Positions 11,641 through 22,849 of a DNA stretch of 64,000 nt are shown here, piece by piece. Source of the DNA: Berberis thunbergii (lineage: Eukaryota; Streptophyta; Magnoliopsida; Ranunculales; Berberidaceae); NCBI GenBank assembly GCA_003290165.1, contig QNQO01000640.1, positions 1 through 64,000 of the forward strand, given 5' to 3'. The position numbers and the translations under genes are program-made. The notes beneath the pieces are model-generated. The model did no database searches, was not told the origin of the DNA, and saw only the letters and a program-made list of their open reading frames with translations. Positions within the stretch are counted from its first letter, which is position 1. Each line of letters opens with the position of its first letter.

Positions 11641-12532
11641 CTGTCAAAGTTTCTTCATACGAGTTTGCCATCAGTCATTGCTGACATTGGCCCCTAGTCA
11701 GAGGTAGATAACTTGTGACTAAATAGCGACAGATAATTAATATATTACTTTAAAGGTTCCCATGCACTGAAGAATAGGATATCGAATTTTGATAGTGAGA
11801 AAATTGATTTTATTAACTACATTATGAAATAAGAAACAATGATAATTAAAATCAAATTTCTAATCATCAATAAGAAAAACAATGCATCGGGTACCTGTAA
11901 AATTTTCTAATCAAATTTATAACAAGTTAATCAAATTGGTTTATTAAATAATTAAAACCAAAATTCTAATCATCATTAACTACATTATGAAAATTTTACC
12001 AAACCTTAGCATAATAATTTGATTAACTTGTCTGTCAATGCAAACTTATAATTAGAATCATTAATACCGATACCTATCAGCGGCATGGGGTGTGAAAGGT
12101 TAAGGGTAAGCAAAATAAAAATAAAAATTAGAACTATTAATAAAAAAATGTTTGTTAGTCATAAAAATATAAAATTAAGTTTTCTATATGTTTAAGAAGG
12201 GTAAAGATGTCATATAACTTTATGAGTTAATAAAAGAGTCTTTGTTGGTCATAAAAGTATAAAAATAGACACAAATTATCCATTACATCAACTACGATAT
12301 CTAAATAGTCTATTTTATGAAGAAGTAGACCTTAAAAGTCATTTTTAGTAAAAAAAAAAAAAAAAAAAAAAATTGGTACACTTTGGGTGAAATGTATATC
12401 ATGTATGACCAGTTTTAAGATAGGATTTTATATATAAATTCCAAATCAAATCCATTAAGTTTTTATCCGATAGTCAGCGGCTCGGTTATTCTTTTAGATG
12501 CATTCAATTTAAATCCATACTACTGTTTAGGG

Positions 12533-12700
12533 GTGGGCATCCCATCCCGAGATCCCGATCTCGTTCCGTCCCAAATTGTTTTGGGTCTCATTGAGATTGA
12601 TCAATCCCATTCCGATCTCGTCCAGTCTCGATCTAGAATGGGACGAGATTGGGATGAAGATTTTCAATCACGTCCATCCCATCCTGTCTCGAACTGATAT
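12533..12700 (+). mobile_element. hAT-like transposon end (candidate)
   Basis: It begins taggggtgggcatccc, a terminus like those of plant hAT elements. Clustered subterminal motifs follow (gatctcg, gggacgagat and their complements). The same host sequence continues without interruption at about 10,809, so an insertion started here. I cannot find the other end, so this is probably a fragment. Confidence 0.45.
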
Positions 12701-12994
12701 TTTAAATATTTATTATTAATAATTTTAATATTATTTATGAAATAATAACACATGGATTCTATTCTAGTAGGAACTGTTTTTCAATTGTGGTCTTATTCAT
12801 GAAAATAATAACACATATATTCTATTCTGAATAAAACATAAGTTGTGTACCAAATAATGTTCATTCACCGAAAGTTCAATTTTATATGATACGCTTTCAT
12901 TATATTCATTATAACTTATCAAGTCAGGCTTGGCTTCAATTTGAGATTTGATGTATTCTTGAATGGTAGAATATTGATATTAATTGGTTTCCTA

Positions 12995-15160
12995 AAATTT
13001 TATAATAATTTATGTGTCCAAATCTCGTCTTCCTGTGAGTTTGACCTGTAAAACAGATGTTAGATTGCCAAAGACCATTTTTTTGGTGCCCGAAGACACT
13101 TCGATTCTTAAGTCAACAACTTTGTTTCAAGAAGGAAATAAATTTGGACAAAACTCAGTTAAAGTTGCATCCCTTTGTCAAATGTTTAATTTACCTTTTA
13201 TAATGATCACGGTTAATTCTCTGCGTGACTTAAGCATGTGAGGCACAATGGAATAAGACTTTTCTCATAACAGTCTCCTCCTTTATGGAGATGCGTCCGT
13301 GGAGTCGTAACTTCTTCCACGACTCTTATGCAACATTCCTCTTCTTTATGAGAAAACTCATGCGGGCCTGGACTTGGGATTTAATTCGTGTGGGCCTGGA
13401 TTTGGGTTTTAATTATGTCTTCCTTTAATGGGTCCCGTTTGGGCTTTTATGGTCGGTTTTGCCTTTTTGGGTTTTACGAGCTGATCCAGTAGATGGGATG
13501 TCAGATCCTTGTGATAGATACTTTTCTGCCACGTGTATAGCTGCAATGTCAGTCTATTTTGATGTATCATAAGCTACTACCCCTTAGTTAGTGGGTATGT
13601 TCATGTATCCACTAACTGTGTGGCGGTTGGGTTTTTGATTTCAACATTACGGTGCATTTAGTGCTCTTACTATCTATTGTTGTTGTTGTCTTTCCAATGT
13701 TTCATCTGCCTGCTCATTTTTGCTTGATTTATGAAATTTCGTGCGATAGTCATATCTTGCATGTTCACCCAAAAACAGACCTTTAGCAACTCGTCCTTAT
13801 AAAAGGAGGAGTTGAGTTTGTGGCTTTTCCCTTTTACACATTTTTTTTTAATTTCTATTTGCTGATTCTTTTATCCCTCGCTTTTGTTTTGCAATCATGT
13901 TTAGCTTCAGAGTTTTGAGTGGCGATGTTTTTTATGCTTATGAAGTTTCTTTTCGCCTAAGCGGGCGACGCATGCGACTTTGTATAACATTCGTCACGAT
14001 TATTCGTTGTCTGGCTATCTAGAAATCATTATCCTCGAAGAGGGCGATAGTCCTTGTCGTCCAAAGCATGGTTATATCGCTCTGTATCCTGGTATGTTCC
14101 ATTATGACTTTCGGCTCCTGAGACCGTCTTGGAGTACCTATATTTTGCGGGCATCGCCCCCGCCCAACTGGTTCTTAACAATTGGAAGGTGATGATTGTG
14201 ACCTCAGCAAGGGCTATCGCATCTGGTATCTCTATGAATGTCAGAGTTGCATTTTTTGGTGGGGTTTAGTGTAAATGTTAACCGCACCCATTGTCTTCGC
14301 TCTCTATCTTATTTCAAGGATCTACGAGAGAAGTACGGGGGTTGGCCGAAACCCTGGTTTTATGCGTCCCTTTCCTCCAACTATTTTAAGTTGAGCGGAA
14401 ATCATATTCTACGGTCATTCTAAAAGCCTAAGAGGGTCGATTTGTCGCTGTCGTTGGAAGAACAAGAGTTCCGTAGTCATTTTGACAAGCCTCCCCGAGT
14501 CTTGGTGGAAGATTTTCTTACTACGGATGCCATTATCCATAGTGGCTTGTATTCGTCGAGTGAGACGGGTCACGCATAGCCTATTGCAGATCGTGCTTTG
14601 GAGGTGACTGTTGCACGTGCTAGTGATGTGGACGTCGGTCGCAAATAGAGTTATGTTAACGAACCCCAAGACCGACTTCCTTTTGTTGCTATCAGAGGTT
14701 CTAGGAGTGTTACTTCGATTGTTAGAAAGAAAAAAGTTTCCAAGCCTCCGAACCCTTCTAAGATGTTGGCAATTAGTCATGGTCATGTCTCGAAGAAAAA
14801 AAAGTTCGCCACATCAGTTCGTGATGCCGTTAGGGCTCCCTCCTCTCCTAAGGTGTGTCTTCCCAGCCGTTTGAAGCTAAATATCCTCATTCACAATTCC
14901 ACACTCCCTATTGAAGCACCTCAATGCTTGTAATCTGACTTGTTTTCTTGAGTTCCTTCGTACAAAAACAGTTGACTCAATACGGTGAAATCGGATTCAG
15001 CTATTATAATAAACTAGTAAATAGTTTTCCGGCGTGTTTGTGTAAAGCCTAACTCTGGCCTCCTTGTTTCTTGACATAGCATTAGGAACTAAGTTTTGTT
15101 GTCACCCTGTTCAGTTACCCTTTGAGACTGATCATTTCTAGCCTTTGATCCTACCTGCTA
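12995..15160 (+). mobile_element. Decayed retrotransposon-like insertion in a duplicated block
   Basis: Host sequence at 12,880-12,990 (ttaattggtttc) and at 15,160 onward (taaccgaatcacataaatg) lies close together in block 1 (about 4,855-4,940). Here it is separated by about 2.1 kb of unrelated sequence that contains a gypsy-type protein fragment. The last part, from about 15,030, is an inverted piece of the 776-1,062 flank, so the insertion edge is not sharp. Confidence 0.45.
13980..14880 (+). pseudogene. Remnant of a plant gypsy-type transposon protein (PF04195-like)
   Basis: Across frameshifts the plus strand reads HGYIALYPGMF, then APAQLVLNNWKVMIVTS, then a stretch containing NVRVAFFGG. 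This is the pattern of the plant domain annotated as a putative gypsy-type transposon (Transposase_28) near the N-terminus of retroelement proteins. The frame changes at least twice before 14,420. The family call is from memory of the motif; the decay is directly visible. Confidence 0.5.
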
Positions 15161-15480
15161 TAACCGAATCACATAAATGTTGATCCGATAACTAAGTGCA
15201 ATTCAGAGAAAATAATTGAAAAATGAAAATTTTGAAAAGGAAATGATGGGCCACAGAGAGTAGAAATGCAAGAAACAACAAATCAATCTCTCGTTGAAAA
15301 AATAAACAAAGACTGAACTGTGAAACCAGAACTACTTCAAATTCAACGAAAAATTAAAGGTTATTTTAATAGATGGAACGATGTCACAAACAACAGATAA
15401 CTCAATACAAAACTCAAAATTTCAAATACATCAAACAACATATATCACAAACAACGTAATATCAGTAAGGTGTGCCCAAA
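15030..15480 (-). repeat. Inverted copy of the mMDH-block flank with a diverged membrane-gene tail
   Basis: The reverse complement of 15,030-15,370 matches 776-1,062 and 34,430-34,720. It continues with the acatcaaacaaca stretch seen next to TM1 and TM2. At about 15,462-15,600 a minus-strand frame has a hydrophobic end (ARASFCLILALAIAFWAHL), where TM1 ends in its last helix. This could be a diverged family member, but no intact exon is visible. Confidence 0.5.
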
Positions 15481-15649
15481 ACGCAATGGCTAAGGCGAGA
15501 ATAAGACAAAAACTCGCCCGAGCAGCTGCGTTTCGAAGAAATCAGAATGTTTTTGCCATAAAAGCAACGAATCGTGCGAGCATTGTTCATATACTCACAG
15601 ATACCGTTGCATTTAGACAAAAAAAAAAACATTGTGCAAATTTTCAATT

Positions 15650-15850
15650 TTTTGTGTTTGAACATTTTTTTCAATTTTTATGGGTTTGATAATTGGTACA
15701 GTATTGACATATTTGATTTATTGCTAAATCCCACTTTTGTACATCACAACTTGAGATGGTCAAAAGTGAGATTTAGTAATAAATCAAATATGTAAATATT
15801 GTGCCAAACCCATAGGAATCGAAAAAACCCAAAAATATTCAAATACAAAA
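15650..15850. mobile_element. Foldback (hairpin) element, MITE-like
   Basis: Two arms of roughly 90-100 bp, about 15,650-15,744 and 15,752-15,850, are imperfect reverse complements with almost no loop. Shared phrases include catatttgatttatt with aataaatcaaatatg, and atgggttt with aaacccat. It encodes no protein. Confidence 0.75.
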
Positions 15851-16152
15851 ATACAAAAAAAAAAGGATTGAGTCTATTTTCTTTCCTAACATAGCCTGAG
15901 GTTTGTTGTATTATTTCACGCCCTTTAATATGTAGTTTTTATGAGTTGAAGCTTGTTATTTGTAGAGTTGTAGTTTTATATCTTTTACGCAACGAAAGGT
16001 TTTTGGTTTTAAGGATGTTTGAATTTTCTCGTTGATATTGAAGAATTTTAGATCTCGAAAAGATGAAATTCCAATGATTTCAATTCACCCCCTTTGCAAA
16101 CTTGGAGCCCCAAAGTATAGAAAGTACAAATAAAAGTGATTGAGAAGATAAA

Positions 16153-17150
16153 TCTCTATTACAATTCAGAGTGGTGTTTTATTATTCACTGCTGACTGGG
16201 ACAAACAAAAAGGTTGAGACAAAAGAAGGCTAGGATTAAGAGTTTGGAAGATATTGAGGGTTGAGATTCATTCTCTATAATGACATGTTTGCAATTATAA
16301 AACACGTTGAAGGGCAAAAAATGGTGAAATTTTTTTGTGGAATGTACATGTGGCAGAGAGAAAATGTTTTGTGTGTGTGTGTGGTTTCCTTTTTTAGTGG
16401 GCCAAATGAAGAAAGAGGTCCAGTCGAGCTTCTTTCTCCTGCAGGCCAGAATTTTTAGTTCTCTAGTGGAGGCGAGCCAGAGCCAGTGTTTTTTTTACTC
16501 AAAATGAAAAATGACATAACTATCTTTATAGTTATCGGATTTTGGTAAACTTAATATCGTGGAAATGCACTTTTGAAGATCTTTTCAAAAAAACCTATGA
16601 TCAATACAAACGCTAAATTTTTAAAATTATATATTTTATTATTAAAAAAAAGTCTAATCCATTTCACGCCATTAGTATTTTTCAAATTTTTTCAGAGGAA
16701 TTAAATTAGCTTCTAAAAGTATATCCAAACAAAGAACTCGAATTCTAATAAAACTAATGATCAATACAAGCGCTACATTTTAAAATATATATGTTATTAT
16801 TAAAAAACTTTTAATACATTTCTCGTCATTAATATTTTTCAATATCATATCAGAAAAAAAAATGAGACGGACATATTAATGCACATTTAAACAAAAACCT
16901 CAAACTTAATATTTTGGCGAATTCAAAATTTGGAAGAGAACTCACTTTAGACTTTTGAATTTTTATCCCCGACTGATCCAAATTTTGAGTGAGTCTATTT
17001 CTAAAGTTTATAGTATATATTTGTAACTTAGAATAATCTTGCACTTCAAAACTGGTAGTGAGGACGGTGGCTGGGGTTTTCATGACATGTTATTTAGCTA
17101 AAAAATTATGTATTTTGTAGGAGTGCCAACAACACTGGTATTATATTATT
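16153..17150 (+). mobile_element. Helitron-like element H1
   Basis: It starts tctctattacaattc after an A. It ends with a weak hairpin (gtgccaacaacac, near 17,123-17,135) and runs directly into the next copy. It shares its body with H2 and H4 (phrases aaggttgagacaaaaga and atcgtggaaatgcac). There is no Rep/helicase frame, so it is nonautonomous. Confidence 0.6.
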
Positions 17151-18039
17151 TCTATTACCATTCAGAATGGTGTTTTACTATTCATTGCTGATTGGAAAAA
17201 ACAAAAAGGTTGAGACAAAAGAAGGCTAAGATTAAGAGTTTGGAAGATACTGAGGGTTGAGATTTATTCTCTATAATGGCAAGTTTGCAATTATAAAACA
17301 TGTTGAAGGGCAAAAAATAATGAAATTTTTTTGTGGAATGTACATGTGGAGGATAGAGAAAATTTTGTGTGTATGTGTGTGTGTTTTTTTTTCTCAAAAT
17401 GAAAATTGACATAACTATCTTTATAGTTATCGGATTTTGGTAAACTTAATATCGTGGAAAGGCATTTTTGAAGATCTTTCCAACGAAACATATGATCAAT
17501 ACAAGCGCTAAATTTTTAAAATTATATATTTTATTATTAAAAAACATCTAATCCATTTCACGCCTTTAGTATTTTTCAAATTTTTTCAGAGAAATGAAAT
17601 TAGCTTCTTAAGGTATATCCAATCAAATAACTCGAATTCTAATAAACCTAATGATCAATACAAGCGCTACAATTTAAAATATAAATTTTATTATTAAAAA
17701 ACTTTTAATACCTTTCATGTCATTAATATTTTTCAATATCATATCAAAAAAAAATGGGACGGTGTCTTAATGCACATTTAAACAAAAACCTTAAACTTAA
17801 TGTTTTGGCGAATTCAAAGTTTGGGAGAGAACTCACTTTAGACGTTTGAATTTTTATCCCCTACTAATCCAAATTTTGAGCGAGTCTAATTCTAAAGTTT
17901 ATAGTATATATTTGTAACTTAGAATAAGCTTGCACTTCAAAACTAATAGTGAAGATGGTGGCAGGGGTGTTTAGGACATTTTATTTAGCAAAAAAAATTA
18001 TGTATTTTTTAAGAGTGTCAACGACACGGGTATTTACTA
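17151..18039 (+). mobile_element. Helitron-like element H2 (alpha type)
   Basis: It starts tctattaccattc. Near its end is a perfect 5-bp stem (gtgtc-aac-gacac, 18,015-18,027), then about nine bases and cta, and the next element follows at once. The body matches H1 and H4. Confidence 0.65.
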
Positions 18040-18777
18040 TCTACATTACAATCCATAGTGGTGTTTTACTATTCATTGTTGACTGGGGGGATTAGAGATA
18101 AAAGATGGTTATGATTGAAAGTTGGGAAATGTATTGAATTTGAGGGTTAAGATCAATTTCCTATGATGACATATTTGTAAATATAAAACATGTAGAAGGG
18201 CAAAAATAATGAAAAAAGTTTGTGAAATATACATGTGGCGGAGAAAGAAAATATTATGTTTACTTTTAGTAAAATGAAAATTATCATAACTATCTAAATC
18301 GTGATCGAATTTTGGTAAACTTAGTATCATTGAAATGCACTTTTGAAGATCTTTCCAACAAAATCAATGATCAATACAAGTGCTAAAATTTTAAAAAATA
18401 TATTTTATAATTAAAATAATGTATAAAGTATTTCACGTCTTTAATATTTTTCAAAGCAATGAGATGGGCCGATCATAAAAGAAAAAATTAGTCGGACATC
18501 TCAATGCACATTTAACCAAAAATCTTAAACTTCATGTTTTGGCAAATTCAAAGATTGTGAGAGAACTCATTCTCGACGTTTAAATTTCCCCCCCAACTGA
18601 TTCGAATTTGATCAAGTTTAACCCTAAAATTTATAATATATATTTTTATCTTAAAATAGGCTTACATTTCAATATTGATTGAGAGCAAAAATGGGGATAA
18701 TAATGACCGTGTTCAGTACAAAATATTTAAAATATATAAAATTATGTGGAGTGCCAACGGCACGAGGCATACTCTAG
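18040..18777 (+). mobile_element. Helitron-like element H3 (beta type)
   Basis: It starts tctacattacaatcc after an A. It ends with the hairpin gtgcc-aac-ggcac at 18,751-18,763, exactly ten bases, then CTAG followed by T. This is the standard Helitron 3' signature. The body matches H5 and H7 and differs from the alpha copies in its first third. Confidence 0.75.
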
Positions 18778-19414
18778 TCATGTACAATGAAGATGTTACT
18801 TCATATAAAATGTAGATCCATTACCAATCCAATATTTAAGAAGATGCGCTAAATGTTTCTGGAATGACCAAGTGGGAGTTTTTCTTTCGGTGTGGCCTTT
18901 CCTTTGGTCTACAACCTCTCTTACAGAAAAATAAGGATGGTCTCTAAATTCTTCGAACCTTCTACCTCAAGCGTGGAACCTCTTTCCTAGAATAAGATCT
19001 AATGAATCTTTGTAACCGCTTCACTTTCTTCTGCACAAATTTGTCAACCATAATAGAGATGTCATTGAATGGGATTTTGTCTACGAAGGTTTCTTGGTTG
19101 TCCATATTGATGGTACAATGGTTTTCATCTCCTCATAACTCAGCCTCATTTAACTATCTGTAGTTCGATAAAATGGTATGGATGAGCGACACAAGTCATG
19201 GGAACTTTTTTTTTTAATCTATGCAAAAGGGGTTTATATTACAGTAATGCTTGATGATTCTATGATGACCACCAAGAGTTGATTGATCATTTCATCTTCA
19301 TTGCTCTTCTAAGTGAGTATTTGGTTACACTTTTTTCAATGATTTTGAAGTTCTTGGCGGCAAGGTATTCATGAGCTATGACTAAAATTTGTGTGATTGT
19401 ATCTATTCCTCTTC
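18778..19414. other. Spacer between Helitron array and Athila element, no gene seen
   Basis: AT-rich sequence with stop codons in all frames. I recognise no protein or repeat family. Confidence 0.5.
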
Positions 19415-19805
19415 TGATATTCACATAATTATTACAGAATATATCCCTTAATTTGTACATGTTAGTGTTTCGATTATTATATTTTATAGTAATTATTTCG
19501 TTTTAATATCTTTGCAGGAATTTGAGCTTAAACGATAAATCCATATTAAGCAGTCACAAACGACAATTAGGCAATTTCAATGGTGGTATCAAACAAAACA
19601 CAAACCTACACCCAACACCTAGCTCACAACCTAAAAATCCACAAACCTAAACCTTGAAACCTAAAACCCACAAACCTAAACCTTGAAACCTAATTCATAA
19701 CCTAAACCCCATCCATAACCTAATCCATAACCTAAAACCAAACCCAATCCTACCCTCATTGATGAATCTACCCCTCATCTCATCCATATTCATCTTCTCA
19801 TTCTC

Positions 19806-19813
19806 TATAAATA
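19806..19813 (+). promoter_or_regulatory. TATA box of the 5' LTR
   Basis: TATAAATA in an otherwise mixed context, conserved in both LTRs (30,856-30,863 in the 3' copy). It is the likely core promoter of the genomic transcript. Confidence 0.7.
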
Positions 19814-20060
19814 GAGGAGGATAGGGTGAGAATGAGGGGGGAGAAAAGAGAAGGGAAAAGAAGCAAATTAGGAAGAAAAATAATCCTCTTTCTCTCAAAT
19901 TAACCTCACCCTCATCACCACCACCTATCCCTCTTCCACTCATCCATCTCTCACTCACTCCACTCACTCAGTAGTCACCACACCCTCGCCACCACAGTCA
20001 CCTCGCCATCGCCACCACCGAGCACCACCACCAATTCCGCCACCGTCCTCGCGCCATCAC

Positions 20061-20093
20061 CGCGAAACAGGGGCGTGACAACCCTGTTTCGCG
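20061..20093. other. Perfect 12-bp inverted repeat in the LTR
   Basis: Arms cgcgaaacaggg (20,061-20,072) and ccctgtttcgcg (20,082-20,093) flank a 9-base loop. It is repeated identically at 31,111-31,143, and further partial copies of the arm lie within the next 300 bp. Confidence 0.85.
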
Positions 20094-21417
20094 TCCAACT
20101 TTCACTTTGCCACCACCCTCGGCCCCCCTCCCTTGTCCACGCACCATCACCACCTCCGCACGAGCACCGCCACCGCGCGAAAACCACCGCGAAACAGAGC
20201 ACCGCGACCCTGTTTCGCGTCGCGACAGAGCACTCGCTGCTCCTCCCTCTCGGCCTCTCTTCGTCGCGAGCTCCTTCCTGTCCTCACCTCTTGCGACCAC
20301 CGTCACCACCACGACCGAGAACCACCGCCTCCTCCTCGCGAACAGAGTTCTTATCGCGAAACAGGGAGCTCCTGTTCCTCATCTGTTTTCTCTGTTTTTC
20401 TCTGTTTTCTTAGTATTTCCTCACCTTTTTCTCTTCTTATGCAGGTTCTAGAAGCGATTTGAGGTCGAGGACGGGCCAGAGGAGCGAGAACGAGGCCGAA
20501 AACCGCGCTGTCGCGCTGGAGAAGACGAGCGGCTACTGTAGCGCCACTGTAGCAGAGGCGGGAAGGGGTTATTTCGGTTATTCGGCTATTCACACCCCCG
20601 GTTTTGCTCTGTACCACCACAGAGTGCTTTTGGCCAGTTTTCTCGGGATTCGCATCCGTGCAGAGATGATTTCCACCTCCATTGACGTTGTGCCCACCGC
20701 CACCATGACCAGCTAAACCATTCGCCAAGGCTACGATGAAACCACGGGATTTCCTAGAGTTTGTGTATTTAAATTTATTATTTTCTTTATGCTTAACGTT
20801 AAACACATTTGATTTATGATTTTTAATAAATTGCTTTCACCGATTATATCCTGATTAATTATCTAGACTAGTCGGTAGTTAGAAGTACCCTTTGTTGAAA
20901 TTCAAAAGTCTGATTTAATCAATTAATCTGAATCTGTGATTGTGTGTGCCGTAAGAAGACACACAATGCTAGGGATTAGGATTAGTTAAAATAAACCTGT
21001 GATTGTGTGTGCTGTAAGAAGACACGCAATTCTAGGAGTTTATACCTATGCTTAAATCAATTGTGAACTTAGATTAATCTTTAGGTTAGTCGTGTTAAAT
21101 CTTGAAAACAATATCTTTGATTACACAAATCTCAAAGAACCTGTGGTGGATTCAATGCCTTGGTTTCCTTTCTCATATTATTTAAAACTTTTTATTTTGT
21201 TTTTAATTTGATTTTTAGTTTAGATTTAAAAATGCTGTAACCCCCTTTCCTATAAATTAGTTTAATTAAATTCTAAAATTTCAATTGCATCCACCTTCCT
21301 CGTGGGATCGACCCGTACTTGCCGTTGTCTACCAGTTAGGCACCGTGCACTTGCGGTTATTACAAGTAGGTTAAATTAACCTGTTAATTTAGGTTAGTTA
21401 AATCCGCATCAAGTTTT

Positions 21418-21435
21418 TGGCGCCGTTGCCGGGGA
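21418..21435 (+). other. Primer binding site (tRNA-Asp type)
   Basis: tggcgccgttgccgggga is complementary to the 3' end of plant tRNA-Asp and is the usual site in Athila and related elements. It starts exactly where similarity between the LTRs stops. Confidence 0.85.
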
Positions 21436-22849
21436 ATTTGCGGTGTAATTGAATTTAAGATTTATTTTTACTAATTAAAAAAAAATCATAAAAATACAAA
21501 AACAATTTAAAAAATAAAAAATTTAAAAATTAAAAATTTTAAAAAAAAATTTCTTATTTTTATTTTTATTTTTATTTTTATTTTGTTCTTTTTACACTCA
21601 TTTTCTGTTGATTTTGCAGATTACACGCTTCTCGAGGAAATTTGACGATCCTGCAAAAACATCAAGAAAATTTTTATTTTTTATTTTGTGAGGAGAGTTG
21701 TACTTTTATTTTCACCTCGTTTTATGAGTGTGCGATGTAATAATTTTTTGAACTTTACTATTTTTCATTTTGTTTAATTTAAAAAAAAAAACCCAAAATT
21801 TTCTAAGTCAAAAGAAATTATAGGGAAACAATTTTAATTGTTACTCAATAAATTTTTTATGATTTAGAAATCCGACTTCTAAGACCAAGACCAGTAAATT
21901 TATTTGCATGTGCTTGTGTGCTGATTGAAACATATAAAGAGAAGTCGGACTTTTTTTTAATTGTGCTAACTTTTTGTGCAGAACGGAATACGCACACTGT
22001 AAGTATTTCTATCACACGCAATGTATTAGCGACCAGGGTGCTTGGTGTAATTGGTTGAAATTGTGTGATTGGTTGTTAAAATTCTGTAATTGTGGATGTT
22101 AAACTTTAGTATTTCATAATAAGCAGACCCAGCTTCTAAATAGAAACTGGTGGGACTTGATATCCCCACCTCATTACTCCAGCTGTGTGCAACCAATAGC
22201 CTCACATAATTAAAATCAATTAGCAAGTTAGATAGAGCATCTCGTAGGTTCGGTGTTCATAAGACAACCAAGACCAAGGTAAATCCAATAATTTTTGTGT
22301 TGACCAAAGCTAAAAGTGACGATGGGTTTAATCATTCAATGAACTCCGAGAGGCCACTGCCACAAGGGTAATTTACCCGGTACGCCGAGTCATAAGTAAG
22401 CTACGATCCACAAGAAGGATTGGTGTAACCAACAGTTTTCGGTTAGGAACACAAGCCTCAAGTGTGCATTTAACATCACATCGTTCTCACATCTATTGGC
22501 TTACAGAGCGGTAGCACAAGGAAGTACTTAATTGGACCATTGTGACCTCCTTCTCTTGTGCGATAATCCGGTTTCTTTGAAACAAAACTCTAGCCTACTG
22601 ATTTTGAACTTTGCGGTGTAAAGTGTATACTCTTAGGATCAACTTGTAGCACCCATTATTCTGTCATAAAGATTACATAAGAAATAATCTGTCCCCCAAA
22701 GATAAGAAGATAATTAATCTCAAAAACACTAATTGCTTAGGGAGGCATTTTTTCTTGTGCATCAATTGATTGCTGATTGTGTTTGAGTCTGTGTGTGAAT
22801 TTTTTAAGGTTAGCAAACATTTCAACCCTCACTTGGTGTAGACTTGTTT
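21436..22849 (+). other. Untranslated leader of the Athila-type element
   Basis: About 1.4 kb without a long open frame. The first 150 bases are A/T homopolymer-rich. Many short upstream ATGs occur, so translation of gag by plain scanning would be hindered. I see no packaging signal that I can name. Confidence 0.6.

Larger units (their letters stand above)
19415..21417 (+). repeat. 5' LTR of the Athila-type element
   Basis: It begins tgatattcacat and matches 30,436-32,456. The conventional CA end is at 21,411, but identity with the 3' LTR continues six more bases (agtttt) right up to the PBS. It contains imperfect caaacctaaacc repeats near 19,600-19,740, a TATA box at 19,806, and a GC-rich central part with hairpins built on cgcgaaacaggg. 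Confidence 0.92.

Noticed and set aside
20351..20806. 151-codon minus-strand frame in the LTR
   Set aside because: Antisense to the LTR leader, with no recognisable domain. Its open length follows from GC richness.
22844..22849. Start of gag-pol two codons upstream of the ATG
   Set aside because: That position is TTG. The first ATG in the frame is at 22,850, and a plant ribosome would use that.
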